From Macrotrachela quadricornifera (Eukaryota > Rotifera > Eurotatoria > Philodinida > Philodinidae), in assembly GCA_022393335.1 (NCBI GenBank), contig JAJEKB010021216.1, positions 1,078,878 to 1,142,877 of the forward strand: a stretch of 64,000 nucleotides of DNA, in the 5' to 3' direction. Numbering within the stretch: the first letter of the stretch is position 1; every line of letters begins with the position of its first letter. The notes beneath the pieces were generated by a model. It was not told the DNA's origin. It was given only the letters and a program-made list of their open reading frames with translations, and made no database searches. Below, piece after piece: positions 48,566 to 61,387 of the stretch. Position numbers and translations under genes: made by a program.

Positions 48566-50874
48566 CTAGGTTTTTTCTAGTCTCAATAGTTCCTAAATAA
48601 TGAGGAAAGTCTCATCTCAAAAGCAGTTTATCATCTCGCGAGGTTCCCTGATTAGTCATTACCGCTGTGCCAGTCATAAAAAGAAATTTCCACATTGAAG
48701 ATAATTTAGGAGACTGATTACTAAACGTTCGTGAACTATCCAACAATCAATTCATTTGTCTTATGGATAGCAACAAATGGGTAGAGGCGAAGGAAAAAGA
48801 TAGTTATAATGACCTGCCCATTTCTAATGTAAAATTCAAATGTTAGACACAAGATCAAATGAAAAGAAGAGATCAGAGAAGAGTCATAAGGTTAAATGGA
48901 AGGAAGAAATAGGTGAACATTATACAATTAAGTTGTAGAAAGGACCAAAAAGGAAAGTGCTTGTACTAGACAAAATCTAAAGTAAACTCATTACAACAAA
49001 CCACAATCCATGAAAAAACTTCCTAGAACCACACGCGATACGAGAGTTCATTGTAGGAAAGCAAAAACAACAAGAAAAATGTGATCAACCTATATGCACC
49101 TTTTCTCAGAATGAAGATTAATGGCATATCTTCCTCAGAAAATCGTTTCAAGATTCCTGATTGTCAATATGACCATGATGTATTGTGAGTAGAGGAACGG
49201 GTCAGGCACAGCTGAAATATGAAAAGAGATACAATTAACAAAAGACAACCCATATTATAAAGTTTTTTTCAATGAAGGAGAAAGAAAAGAAAAAGTTACA
49301 AAAAAAATTGCTAAGGCAGAAATGGTTAAGTGTATTAGATGGGGAAGCTGAGGATTCGGAGAGTTTAACTAGTGTGATCGCCGTATGGGACTGACAACGA
49401 GGTCCGTGAGTCTATTAACTGAGGAAACAACATACAAACATGAGTATATATAGCTGTGAAGAGAGGAAAGAGCATGACTGATGTGTAATGTGGCTGGAAA
49501 GTGAGCCCATGACCGGCATGAGGAACAATGACGGATGAAATCCGTCACACAACCTTCAACCATAGATTATATAAATTACGATAAAAAATAATTGCAATCA
49601 ATCTATCGGAATAAATTTATGATAAAATGTATTGTCAAACAGATATTAAGACAGGCTCATAAGAATAACTTTAGAATTATATAATTCTATAAATATACAA
49701 TTATAAAGAAATAGATAAATATCGGTATTATTAGATTTTAATAGATATAAAAGCAAAATATGAATAGAAAAGTATTTTACACCAAAGGTATATTCACTTT
49801 TTATAAAACAATATCATTTGAAGTTATTTATCAGTTCAATCATATATATTTATCTTCAGATAGATGCATTTTTAGATAAATACTAGACACAAGAAGAAGA
49901 AAAGAACGATATATACATATTATTAGAATTAATATAAAGTAAGAAGGAATCCAAAAAAGAAAATCCATATAATTATTCTGAAGTATTTAGAAACAAAATT
50001 GTTGTGTCAATAAATTATTCTGTATATTAACATGAGAGAAGCACAAATAATATGACAGATGATGGTAAATAGATTCTTTCAAAAAACTTTTAACGTCATC
50101 TTATCATTTATTTTATTAGAACTACGCATGCAAAAAAAAAAGAAAGAAACATTATCAATGATTTTATTAAGTCAATAATGTTTCTTCAAAATAAAGTTCA
50201 TTGAAACAAAACAAAATCGAGAAGAATCATATATAACATTTATTATATAACGTAGTTAATAAATTAGAGAATTAATTCTATATTGTTTTTATCAAATAAA
50301 TGCTATTTTATATTAATGAATGAGTATTTCGAATGATAACTTTAGCAAAAAAAACAATATAATCAATTGATTTTGAATTTTTCTTACATAATCATTGTCA
50401 TATATTGTATATGAAGAATTTTTGACTGATACCATTTATATTATTAATCCTTTTTTAGATGAAATTCATTGTTAAATTGTCTTTTTTTATTATTTTACAT
50501 CGCCTACATGAAACCATTTTAGTTATACTTTTATCTTTTTTTTTCTCTTAAATTTTTCTAAAATTTTGTGACAGACATAGCAGTTATGAAATAGTTATGT
50601 TAAAAGTCAGATATTTACTCGGATTTTGCGTCAAAGATATAGATTAAATTATGCCAAATGTAAATTATCATATGTTACAATTATTGAGATTTGCGTCAGC
50701 AACTAAAACTTAAATGTATCAAACAGGAACAAATAAGTTTGTTCATATTTTATCATAAATTTCGGCAGCAAAAAAAGAGACCTTCAAATATTTTTATAAA
50801 AAAAGAATAAGAGAAAAAATAATAATATAAATAGTGAGTATTTTATTCAGTTTTCATTGTATTTTATGTAGAAA
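48566..50874. other. Intergenic, no gene seen
   Basis: Upstream region of the large receptor gene. It is AT-rich, especially 49560-50870, with no recognisable coding sequence or promoter motif; the open stretch at 49369-49563 is taken as chance. Confidence 0.45.
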
Positions 50875-53800
50875 ATGTTTCATATGAAATACTTATTCTA
50901 TTTCATTCTTTTACATATGATTGCTGCTCCACCTCAAATTAATCTGTATTATACAGATTGGATAAATGATAATGAAGGTGAGAGTATAAGTGATGATGAA
51001 AGTGTTACATTGCAACATAACTGTTTACGTATGACTATTTCTATTGAAAATATGGATATTAATCAACAAATAATATTCTATTGTATGAGTGAATTACCAT
51101 CAAAATTTATTATTGAGAAAAATAATTTATTTTTTAAAATTTACTTTTAATCAACTTTCAAAAGAAAATATAAGTAGTCAACAATTATATTTCTGGTCAG
51201 CACCAATAGTTGTTATTGAACGTTATCAATATTATTTAAATCAATTATCAACATCAAATGAAATATCTAAAGAAACTGATGTTTTTTATAATTGTACAAT
51301 TCCAAGATTTGGTTCAATGTGTCAATATGAATTTGTATTTGAATATTCTAATGATTTATCATTAAATGAAATAATTTATAATTTTTATCATACATATGAA
51401 TATAAGCCAAATGATTTGACATGTTATAAACATTTAAAATGTAATCGTGGTCCTTATCCATCATGTTTAGATTGGAGTGAAATTTGTGATGGAAAAGTTG
51501 ATTGTCTTGATGGAGAATTTGATGAAGAACATTGTTGGCAACTTGAAATAAATATTTGTAAAGATAATGAATATCGATGCACGAATGGATAATGTATTCC
51601 ACAATCATTTTTTCGAGATGATATTAATATTCTTGATTGTATTGATAGATCAGATGAAAATATTGGACCTGCAGATTTTTATTATAAATGTGATTTAAAT
51701 GAACCATCATTTAAATGTGAAGATATTATATGTACACATACATTTTTAACAAGTTCTTGTGTGAAACAACGCAAAAATCTCTTAATAGAAACAATATATT
51801 CAATTAAAGATAGTTCTATATCTAATGAATGTTGGTCAACATTTAAATGTATTTTCAATGTACCAGATTCAGAATCTTTATTTTGTGATGAATTTTGTTC
51901 AGAAAATGCATGTGAAAAAATTATTGAAGATAATTGTCCAGATATGTTATTTAATCCAAATGTTCCAATTCTATTTGGTCATGTTTATATTGCTTATACA
52001 AAAAATGATACATTACAAATCGCCAATGGAATCCTTTCAAATCCTTATGTATGCTATAATAATTCTCGTTATGATGATCTTTTTGGTAATATTTCAAAAG
52101 TATTATTCAATAATAGAACATGTTTTCTTGCTAAAATGTTAGCATATCCATACACAATACTATATTCATGGGAAACGAAATATCATTTATTCGTACAAAC
52201 ATTATACCGAAACCTCCAAAGATTTAAGCTAATTGGTAATTATACGTCTATGATTTGTAATAGATCAAATATGTATCAATGTATCAATTCTTCTAAATGT
52301 ATTTCAATATATCGTCTCTTGGATTTGATACTTGATTGTCCTTATTCGGATGATGAAAATATCATTGATATTACTTATACTGAACTAATAAAACAATCAA
52401 AACAATATCAATATCATTATCAATGTCAATCATCTAATAAAACTATTAATCAAATTTTCATCGAAAATGGTTATTGTGATTGTGAATATATAGATTCTCT
52501 TTGGTGTGAAGATGAAGATTTGCAACTTAATTATATTCGAAGAAATATATCGTTTGAAACAATTTGTGATGGATTTACTGAATTATTTCCAATAAATATT
52601 GAAGAAAGAAATGAAACAGATGAAACAGAATGTGAAAAATGGGAATGTAATAATATTTATACTCATTGTGATGGTATATGGAACTGTTTAAATGGTGAAG
52701 ATGAAATTAATTGTTATTTATCATCATTAATAAATTGTTCTTCAAAACATCATTTATGTGTTTCACCTTATACAAATCAATTTATATGTTTACCAATTGA
52801 ACAAGCAAATGATGGTAAAGTTGATTGTCTTGGTGGTACTGATGAACCAAGATTATGTCAAACAGAAAGTGACATTTATTTTCATACTAATTTTTATTGT
52901 ATAAACCAAACCTACGATCCATGTATCGAATCTTCACATCTATGTAATAATTATAAAGATTGTAATCATGGAGATGATGAACAATTTTGTGAAAAAAATG
53001 GAACATTATCTTTAGATGGATCTGTTTGTTATGCAGCTTTATCATCTATTTCTGATATCGAAAAGTTTTTATGTCACAATACAAATTTCAAGACGAAAGA
53101 GCCAAGAAAATATTTTTCACTTGATGAAATAAGCAAATCAATTAATGATGAAACAAATAATATTGAAAATAAAATGATTTCAAGTTCATCTATTATTAAA
53201 TTATCCGATCAATATGAACGTCGTTGTCATCGTGGACATGATTTAAGAGTTTGGTTAAATAATGAAAATAATTTAACAAGATATACATGCCTTTGTCCAC
53301 CTTCATTTTATGGTTCAAGATGTCAATATCAAAATCAACGAATAAGTTTTACTATGAAATTTCGAGCATTATCTGATTCTTGGCAAACATTATTTTCAAT
53401 TCTTATTTTACTTATTGATAATAGTAATGAACGAATTATTCATTCTTATGAACAATTTACTTATTTATCAATAAGAAATTGTAAAACAAAATATCATATT
53501 TATTTACTTTATTCAACACGACCAAAAAATATAACAAAAGATTATTTAATACATATTGATATATATGAAAAAGTTTCATTAACTTATCGAGGAAGTTTAT
53601 TATTTCCAATTAATTTTTCATTTTTACCTGTTCATCGTTTATCATTTATTATAGATATTCCAAACAGTGATAATAAATATGAAAATTGTCAAAATAATCA
53701 ATGTAATCATGGTAAATGTATTAAATATTCAAATAATCCACAAAATTTAACATTTTGTCAATGTGAAGAAGGATGGTCTGGACAATATTGTAATATTTCA

Positions 53801-55654
53801 TATAATTTTAGTTGTTCATCAGATTCATTATCTATTGGAATTTCTACAAATAATCAATCAATATGTGTTTGTCCTATTAATAAATTTGGTTCTCGATGTT
53901 TAATAAATAGAATTTGTCAAAATAATACAAATTCTTTATGTAAAAATAATGGTCAATGTATTCCTATTGATGAATATATGATAAATAATGAAAAATTTAC
54001 ATGTATTTGTCCAAAAGGTTTTAGTGGAAATCGATGTGAAATTATCGATAAAAAAATATTCTTATCATTTGGACAAACTTTTATTCCATCATATTCAATA
54101 TTTATTCATTTTATAGAAACAATTAAAAATAATAAACCAATAAGAGCTACTAGTTTTCAAACAATTTCTATTATACAAAATTCAGTTAATATTAGTTGGT
54201 CAATACCATTTCATCTTATTTTTATTGAACTTCTTAATAAAACTTATTATTTAATTGATGTTGAAAAGATTTATAATCGAACAAGAATAATTGTTAAAAT
54301 GATAAATTCATCGAATCGTTGTCCACATATAAATGAATTATTTAATGAAACATTTATTAAATTAAATCTTATTCGTCGTATTAAATATTATCATTTACCA
54401 TGTCAAAATTCTTCATTAAATCTTTCTTGTTTTTATGATAATGAACATATTTGTTTATGTTATAATTATGGTCAAAAACGTTTATCTAATTGTTTTAATT
54501 TTGATCATAATATGACATTTGATTGTTTAGGTCAAAGTGTTTGTCAAAATAATGCACAATGTTTTCAAGATCATCCAACTTGTCCACAAAGATCAATGTG
54601 TATTTGTCCTCCATGTTTTTATGGAAGACAATGTCAATTTAGTACAAGTGGATTTGGTTTATCACTTGATGCTATTTTAGGTTATCATATTATACCAAAT
54701 TATCATATTAAAGATCAACCATATATTGTTAAAATAAGCTTAATATTAACAATAATATTCATTTTAATTGGATTTATTAATAGTTTTCTTGCTATGATAA
54801 CATTTAAAAATAAAATTGTATGTGAAGTTGGCTGCGGTTTATATTTATTAAGTTCATCAATAACAACTTTATTTATAATTATTTTATTTGGATTAAAATT
54901 TTTAATACTTATTCTTACACAAATGGCAATTATCTCAAATCGATTATTTTTACAAATTCAATGTATTTCTCTCGATTATTTTCTACAAGTCTTTCTTAAT
55001 ATGAATGAATGGTTAAATGCATGTGTAGCTTGTGAAAGAGCAGTAACTGCAGTGAAAGGTACTAGTTTCATTAAAAAGAAAAGTAAACAAGCAGCTAAAT
55101 TAGTTATTTTAATTCTTTTTATTTTTATTATTTGTACATTAATTGATGATCCTATTTATCGACATACAATTATTGAAGAAAATAATGATGATAATGAAAA
55201 ACGAATATGGTGTATTGTTAGTTATTCATCTAATTTAAAAATATATAATTCATTTATTCATACTTTTCATTTTTTTGTTCCATTTATAATTAATTTAATA
55301 TCAGCTATTATTCTTATAATAAAGAAATCTCATCGACAATCAAATGTTCAAACTCATCGAAGTTTTAAAGAAATTTTACGAATACAATTTCGACAACATA
55401 AACATTTGGTTTCTGCTCCAATTATTCTAGTTATTCTTGCATTACCACGTTTAATTATAACATTTATATCAAAATGTATGAAATCAGTTAATGATTCATG
55501 GTTATTTCTTATTGGATATTTTATTTCATTTATTCCATCTATGCTTACTTTTGTTATATTCATATTACCATCAAAATTTTATAAAAAACAATTTAAAAAA
55601 TCTATTGTTCAATATCGAACTACTATACAACGACGTTTACATCTCATTTCATAA
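50875..55654 (+). CDS. LDLa/EGF adhesion-type 7TM receptor, disrupted by one frameshift and one nonsense codon
   Basis: Starts at the ATG at 50875 with a signal peptide (YLFYFILLHMIAAP). Reading must shift by one base within the T6/A4 run at about 51130-51139. It then stays in one frame to 55654 except for TAA at 51590-51592, where LDLa repeats normally have Gln (NG-stop-CIPQ). The ectodomain has LDLa modules at about 51436-51536 (CDGKVDC), 51557-51660, 52640-52713 (CDGIWNC), 52740-52860 and 52910-52990. EGF modules lie at about 53224-53325, 53690-53793, 53920-54040 and 54540-54635 (CICPKGFSGNRC is typical). A seven-helix region runs from about 54730 to 55590, with ACERAV after the third helix. 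From 51761 on, 1297 codons are uninterrupted. It is a receptor of the bdelloid LDLa-EGF-7TM family with unknown ligand. Either a young pseudogene or two sequence errors; AATAAA follows near 55698. Confidence 0.82.
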
Positions 55655-55723
55655 AGGTAAAAAAAATTTATTAAATGAAAGAACTAACTTGTATAAAATA
55701 AAAATAAACTGTTAATTATTTGA

Positions 55724-56683
55724 CCAAAAATAGTTTTACACAGTATTTTCAACAAATTGTTACTATAAATGAACATTTTCGGAAAAATAAGGATATATAT
55801 TCGGATAACCCGAAGAATTTTTTATAAATCTATATATAAATATTTTGGATTGTACTTATTAGTAAAAAATAAATTCAGGTACAGTAAAGGCACCCTCATG
55901 TCCAGATTCCGAGGAAAATAATATACAAATACATCAAAGTCTTTATCATCCTATACTCTCCTAGCCATTATTAGATATTACTTGATTAGAAATAGTTGAT
56001 ACCGTGATTGATGCATCCACGTATAGCATTTTGAGAAATCGTATTTCATGCTTGTTCAACTAATTTTGCCAAATGTTGTTGAGAGCGGGGATAATTTCTT
56101 TGGAGATACTGATTCATCCACGACCATACTCTTTCAACAGTATTTAGATCCGGACTAACTGGTGGATAGATGTCCATAACATGAGGTTCTAAACTAATGT
56201 ATATAACTAAAGTATATTCTCGGGAAAATAGAAAGGAAAATGAGAAGTCAAAGAATGATGACATATATAACATTTGAAAAGAATGAGAACAGCGGTTGCT
56301 CGATTTTTTAACCTTATATTTTGTAGATAAAAACGGTTACGTATGTGTATCAAAAAATACTGTCACATCTTTCTTAAACATTTTAGAATTTTCTTCTTCA
56401 ATGAGATATTCATGTACTTGTATATCATACAATTATTTTTGTAATAAATTGTTTCTATATCAAAAAAATGTATGAAAATAAACAAAAATATTTTCTGGAA
56501 AATTTGGGCATGAAGTGCCTTTACTGTACGTGAATTTATTTACTGATAAGTACAATCCAAAATATTTATATATAAACTTGTAAAGAATTCTTCCTGCTAT
56601 CCGAATATATATTCTTATTTTTGCATAAATGTTCATTTTATAGTTATGATTTGTTGAAAATAGTGTGTAAAATTATTTTTGGG
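55724..56683 (-). mobile_element. Tc1/mariner-like element with ~170-bp inverted repeats
   Basis: Left arm about 55724-55900 and right arm about 56510-56683 are inverted copies; outer ends read CCAAAAATAGTTTTACACA on the left and its near-complement on the right. Shared inner landmarks include ATATATTCGGATA and GTACAGTAAAGGCA. Between the arms lies the transposase relic listed at 55986-56183. The left end is only about 70 bp downstream of the receptor gene's stop codon. No clear target duplication was seen. Confidence 0.78.
55986..56183 (-). pseudogene. Tc1/mariner (IS630-type) transposase, C-terminal fragment
   Basis: Reads HVMDIYPPVSPDLNTVERVW, then SWMNQYLQRNYPR, QHLAKLVEQA, a stop (TGA where Trp is expected), and NTISQNAIRGCINHGINYF before a final stop. 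The PPxSPDLNxxExxW motif contains the last acidic residue of the DDE/D catalytic triad. The earlier two acidic residues and the DNA-binding part are missing. It lies between inverted repeats on the minus strand and cannot be active. Confidence 0.8.
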
Positions 56684-57461
56684 CAGGGGGATATATATGT
56701 ATGATTTCATTTTTTAGATCATTGCTTCGATTATGAAATAACCATACAATTTTAAACAAAATCTTATTTTAATATAACTTTGTTTCTATATATTTTCTAA
56801 TACTTGTCTTAATTTATTTTTGAAGATAAAAATTACTTTGATGTTGTATCTATATATTAATGAATTATCTAACAGTTTTTTCATACTTTCTTTTATATGT
56901 TGTAATGTCATGTTAAAACTTAAGTAAACTATAATATTTCTTTAAATATAGTTATGCTTTGCATATTTATTTATAGATGAAAAAATTGACGGAAAAAATA
57001 TTAGCTTAATCATCTTTTTCTTTTAATTAATAGCATAAATCATTTAGAAATTTAATATAAATATTTCTATAAGAGTAATTAATGAATATTTTACTTTAAT
57101 AATTACTCAGAATGATAGTGTTTAATAGAATAAAATTATCTAAACAAATATTCCTGTTATTATAATAAATCGATTAGTGAAAACTACAGATTTTCTAATT
57201 AATTGTATTCTTGAATAATTCTGCAAACAATGGAGAAAGCTATAGCTTGACATGAATCAAAATATTGTAGAAAGTCAAATGATGATATTTTGATAAAATA
57301 ATGATTGACTTCTTACGAGATTAACATCACAATGAAAAGAGAAAGATCTTTTATTAATTAAACATTTTTATTTGAGAAATGTCACTTTACAATATACTCT
57401 TGGTTCATAAACAATATAGAATAATGTTTTGTCTCAATCAAACTAATTATTTTTATTATTT
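56684..57461. other. Spacer, nothing seen
   Basis: Very AT-rich DNA between two decayed transposons. No gene. Confidence 0.5.
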
Positions 57462-57793
57462 GGGCGCGATCAACTGCTCGGAGAATCCATCAATGTTTTT
57501 TTCTATTGTAAGGATACAACATACTAATGTTCGGATCATATGAGAGAAGATCATAGAGAACCTTAAATTGACCCGAACAACACTATGTTTTATTCTTACA
57601 ATGGTAGAGAAAACTACCATTTCACATGATAAGCTGGCGGCTTTTCTTTACTATTGTAAGGTTAAAACATGATGTTGTTCGAGCCAATACAAGATTATCT
57701 ATGACTCTCTCTCATACGATCCGAACATTAGTATGTTTTATCGTTACAATAGAAAAAAACATTGATGGGTCCTCCGAGCAGTTGATCGCGCCC
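57462..57793. mobile_element. Foldback MITE with GC-rich ends (332 bp)
   Basis: Arms 57462-57615 and 57641-57793 are inverted copies separated by about 25 bp. The ends are GGGCGCGATCAACTGCTC and its complement. ATTT flanks both sides and may be a 4-bp target duplication. Each arm also carries an internal CTATTGTAA word repeated in inverted orientation further in. No coding capacity. Confidence 0.88.
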
Positions 57794-57821
57794 ATTTATA
57801 TATATATACGAAAGAATGGTT

Positions 57822-58648
57822 CAGAGATGTACGGACGGGGAAATTTTTTGAGACACTTACTCGGGACGGACGGGTGCGATTCGGGTTAAAAAGATTTGGT
57901 CCTTAGGCGGGCGGGTAAAGAATTTTTTCGGGACACAATAGAGGACCGTTGGAAATAGTTGACAGATATCGTTATCGTACGCATGTGATTTCAAATGCAT
58001 CGATTGGTTGATCGTTCTGGACCTATCATAATGAAGCTGGTTCATTCTTTGTCTTATTCATTATCAAGGAGGAAAGTGCTGGCACCCAGCACCTTGGCAT
58101 CTCGGCACCTGTTCGACACCTTCAGCACCCGCACCGCATTCCACTATGAGCATCTTTGGCACCTTCAACGCGTTCAACGACTTTTCCGTAATTTTAACTA
58201 CTTTTCTCAGCACCGTGTCGTAAAATATGATGACTTGATTCTGTTCTTTAAATTTCACCACAAGGCGCTGAGAATGATAATTCCCTTATTTTTTGGAAAG
58301 AGCAGGCAAGTTTATTGCCCAAATTATCCATATTGGCAAAAAAGGTATTTTGTATTCCTGCTGCTTCATGTGCAGTCAGATGTGAATTCAGTTCAGCTGG
58401 TATTATGATATCTCAAAGGAGAAATAATCTTAATCCATCACTGGTGAGCGATATAATACTGGTTCGATCTGCTACTGTTTATTTAAAAACTTAAACTGCA
58501 ACATTGGGGCGGGGTTCGTCAGAAATTTGACGGGACGGGCGGAATAGCAAAAACCAAAAGCCTGCACCGAGACGGGCGGGACGGGGTTAGCAAACCTCAT
58601 GATGCGGGTCTCACAGGGCATGAACAATTGCTGCCTCGTACATCTCTG
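57822..58648. mobile_element. hAT-type non-autonomous element with GGGACGGGCGG-rich subterminal regions (827 bp)
   Basis: Ends are CAGAGATGTACG and CGTACATCTCTG. Flanking 8-bp repeats are GAATGGTT (57814-57821) and GAATGTTT (58649-58656), one mismatch, as expected for an aged hAT insertion. Both ends have clustered G-rich words (CGGGACGGACGGG at about 57863; GACGGGCGGGACGGGG at about 58563). The interior has short GGCACC/GCACC repeats at about 58080-58165. Open frames across 57995-58408 show no transposase motif. Confidence 0.85.
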
Positions 58649-59049
58649 GAATGTTTGTTAGTTTGTTTGTCTGTTTGTCCGTTCTGTATACATTTCGACA
58701 CGGTACGAGCAAAATGAACCAGGCTTTTCAGGAACCTTCCTTCCATCCAGGAGGAAGTCGACGGCTACTTTTTATCGAAAAAGTATTAATTCTCCGTTCG
58801 CAAGGAGCTCATCTATATATCTGATCAATAATATGGCAGCATCCGATAGTAATGAAGACTACTGACCAGCACGATGTGAACAACACAAGATATATACGTA
58901 GGAGTTTCGAGAGTGTAAAGCTTAAATCTATGGTTCATTTATCTCGAAATCAATAGAAGTCGAGTCTTCAAGAAAACGAATATCAATGGATGGTCGATCG
59001 ATGAGCATTAGAAATCAGAAACATATTAACTAGGACATCTTCTCAATTA
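58649..59049. other. Spacer, nothing seen
   Basis: Holds the right target duplication of the preceding element and otherwise no feature. Confidence 0.5.
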
Positions 59050-59632
59050 TCAAATCGCTTTTTCAATGAAACATGCTAGGTTATAGATTATCAACTATGC
59101 TGTTTCCAAATATGAACATGAGAAACGCCCTTAGATCTTCTGTCTAGAGCTATAGGCATTTTGCTGGAATTTTGGTTTATGATTTGATGTATATCAAAAA
59201 GTCGAATGTCGGTATTTCAAGCTGAGATTTGATTCACAGTCAGTTCTGTTGGTAAAGAGAATGTCCTGATAATTTCAGCTCGAAAGCACGTTTCCTTTAC
59301 GAGATATTGAAGTCCCAAAAATTAACCATACCCCACTCGAGATGCTGAAATTTTCTTTTTTTCTGGGAGATTTTAATATCGCTGAAAGGAAACGTGCTTT
59401 TGAGCTGAAATCTTCAGGATACTCTCTACGAATAGAACTATCTGTAAGCAAAATCTTAGCTCGAAATACTGACATTCGAGTTTTGGGTATATGCTATATC
59501 GTAGACTAAAATTCCAGCAAAATGCCATTAACTCTAGACATAAGGTCTAAGAACCTTTCTCATGTCCATATTTGAAATCAGCATAGTTGATAATCGATAA
59601 CCTAGTATGTTTCATTAAAAAAGTAATTTGAC
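59050..59632. mobile_element. Foldback element (about 580 bp), related to 48117-48565
   Basis: Arms about 59050-59315 and 59365-59632 are inverted copies with a loop of about 50 bp. Landmarks are AAAGCACGTTTCCTTT near the loop and AATGAAACAT-CTAGGTTA near the ends. The words CATTTTGCTG and TCGAATGTCGGTATTTCAAG correspond to similar words in the element at 48117-48565, in the same order. No coding capacity. Confidence 0.82.
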
Positions 59633-59809
59633 AGTTCGAAAAGTTCTCTTGTGAGTAAAGTGCTATTGAATGTCTTTGATAAAATGAATATGGATAACAG
59701 TTGCATTACACATGTACATATAGCCTGATGAAACTACTTAAAAATAGTCATTGGTACTTCCTACACTCTACGTATTTACTTTTAGAAAGGTAATAAACAT
59801 AAGGTACAC

Positions 59810-60600
59810 GAGGGCTGTGCAAATACAAATACAAATTGTACTCTGAAAAGAATATGATCCAAATCAATCTAAAATAGATGGACTTGTACTGTCATGTACT
59901 GGGTCAAAAACCTTAGAATAGGTGGATTTGTTTCTCATGCATTGTCACGCACTACTATAGTATATAGTACAAATTCCGTAAATTCTATGATCTAATAGAG
60001 TACAAAGTGTGATCAAAGTACATGCACTCTGATCACATCTTGTACTCTCCCTAAAGTGTGTCGTTGTGTGCGTGTATTTTGAGCGTTTTTATGTTTTCCC
60101 TCACACTCACTGTCGGATATTGCCTGTGTGTGTATTTCGAGTGTGTCCGTGTTTTCAGTGTCGCCCTCAGTCTCAGATATTATGCATTTTTATACTTCCT
60201 TTGGGATCGTGAAGTAAGAAGATGAGTGTGATTTATGAATGTTGCCCGTTAGGACATTCATAGTATGTACGTGTACTGTAAAAATTACTCTGTCTTAGTT
60301 CATATTGATATAGAATGGAATTACAATATTATTAGCACCGAGTAGCGATTCAGGATATTATATTCTAAATGTTTTCGTATACAATTATGCAACAATACGC
60401 ATTAAGATCAATAATAATATCCATAATGCTCTAGACTTTCTTACATAGTACAAGATGTAATCAAAGCACATGTATTATAGTACATAATACAAATTCTAAT
60501 TTTTAGAGAGAGTATAAGGTGTGATTAGGGTACATGTAATGTTAGTGGAAGTATATCATTAAATCACAGTACAAATTATATTTGTATTTGCGCGTCTCTG
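59810..60600. mobile_element. Probable hAT-like MITE with internal GTACA repeats
   Basis: Left end GAGGGCTGTGCAAATAC and right end (complement) CAGAGACGCGCAAATAC lead into about 35 bp of inverted similarity (CAAATACAAATTGTAC). Inside, variants of GTACAAGATGTGATCAAAGT recur at about 59999, 60011-60050 (as an inverted pair), 60449 and 60524. No matching 8-bp target duplication was found, so the class is tentative. No coding capacity. Confidence 0.65.
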
Positions 60601-60767
60601 TATTATTTTGACAAAAACAAAAAAATGAATTTTCGAAAAATAATCATATTTCAATAGACTTTTAAAAGAAAATTTAAATTTTTACTATTATATTTTTCAA
60701 ATAATGTTATTTTTATCTTATTTATAAACTAGTTATTTGATAAAATAACATAAAAATTTCTTTTTAG

Positions 60768-61387
60768 GTTTTCGTCATCCAACACAATGAACATTTGTTC
60801 GTACAACTCGTGTTCTATCTAATTTTCTTAATATAGTTGCAAAATCTGAATCACATGATAAATTTAAAGTAATACAAACATCAAGACCATATTTAGCAGC
60901 ATTAATTAGTGCTATTGAAGAAGTTCGCATTCAATGTCTAATTAAAAATCGATTCAATATAATATCGTCATCATCATCATCATCAACAACAACAGATCCA
61001 AATAATATTCAATCTTGAAATATTAATCCATTATCACCTATACCTCAATCACATTCAAGTATATCTGTCAGTGTGGATATAGCTGGTTCAACATCACATA
61101 ATATTCAACAAGGAATATTTATTCGATGATTAAAATTTTGGAATCCATTATATTTAGATAAAACAAGAAAATTGGTGGAATATCAAGAATTAATAATTGA
61201 AAATGCAATACCAAGAATTTTAACAAAACCAGCATCAACACTTATACCATTATAACAAGTTAAACAATCAGTATCAACTATTGCAGTTACACAACAACTT
61301 GTATCTGAAACACAAGAAACATCACAATTAAAATATTATAATGAAGCAAAATTTGTTTCTACTACAAATATTAAATATTATTTATAA
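60768..61387 (+). pseudogene. Unidentified coding relic with four in-frame stops
   Basis: After an acceptor-like TTTCTTTTTAG ending at 60767, one frame runs 206 codons to TAA at 61385 with stops at 60788 (TGA), 61016 (TGA), 61127 (TGA) and 61220 (TAA). No frameshift is needed. Residue composition is protein-like: RTTRVLSNFLNIVAKSESHD, then SRPYLAALISAIEEVRIQCL, a Ser/Thr run from TCA repeats, LKFWNPLYLDKTRKLVEYQE, and a Gln/Thr-rich end. All four stops could come from CGA or CAA by a C to T change. I do not recognise the family. It may be an internal or terminal exon of a dead gene. Confidence 0.5.

Noticed and set aside
57995..58408. 137-codon frame inside the hAT-type element
   Set aside because: No hAT dimerisation or RNase-H-like motif; GGCACC repeats explain part of it.
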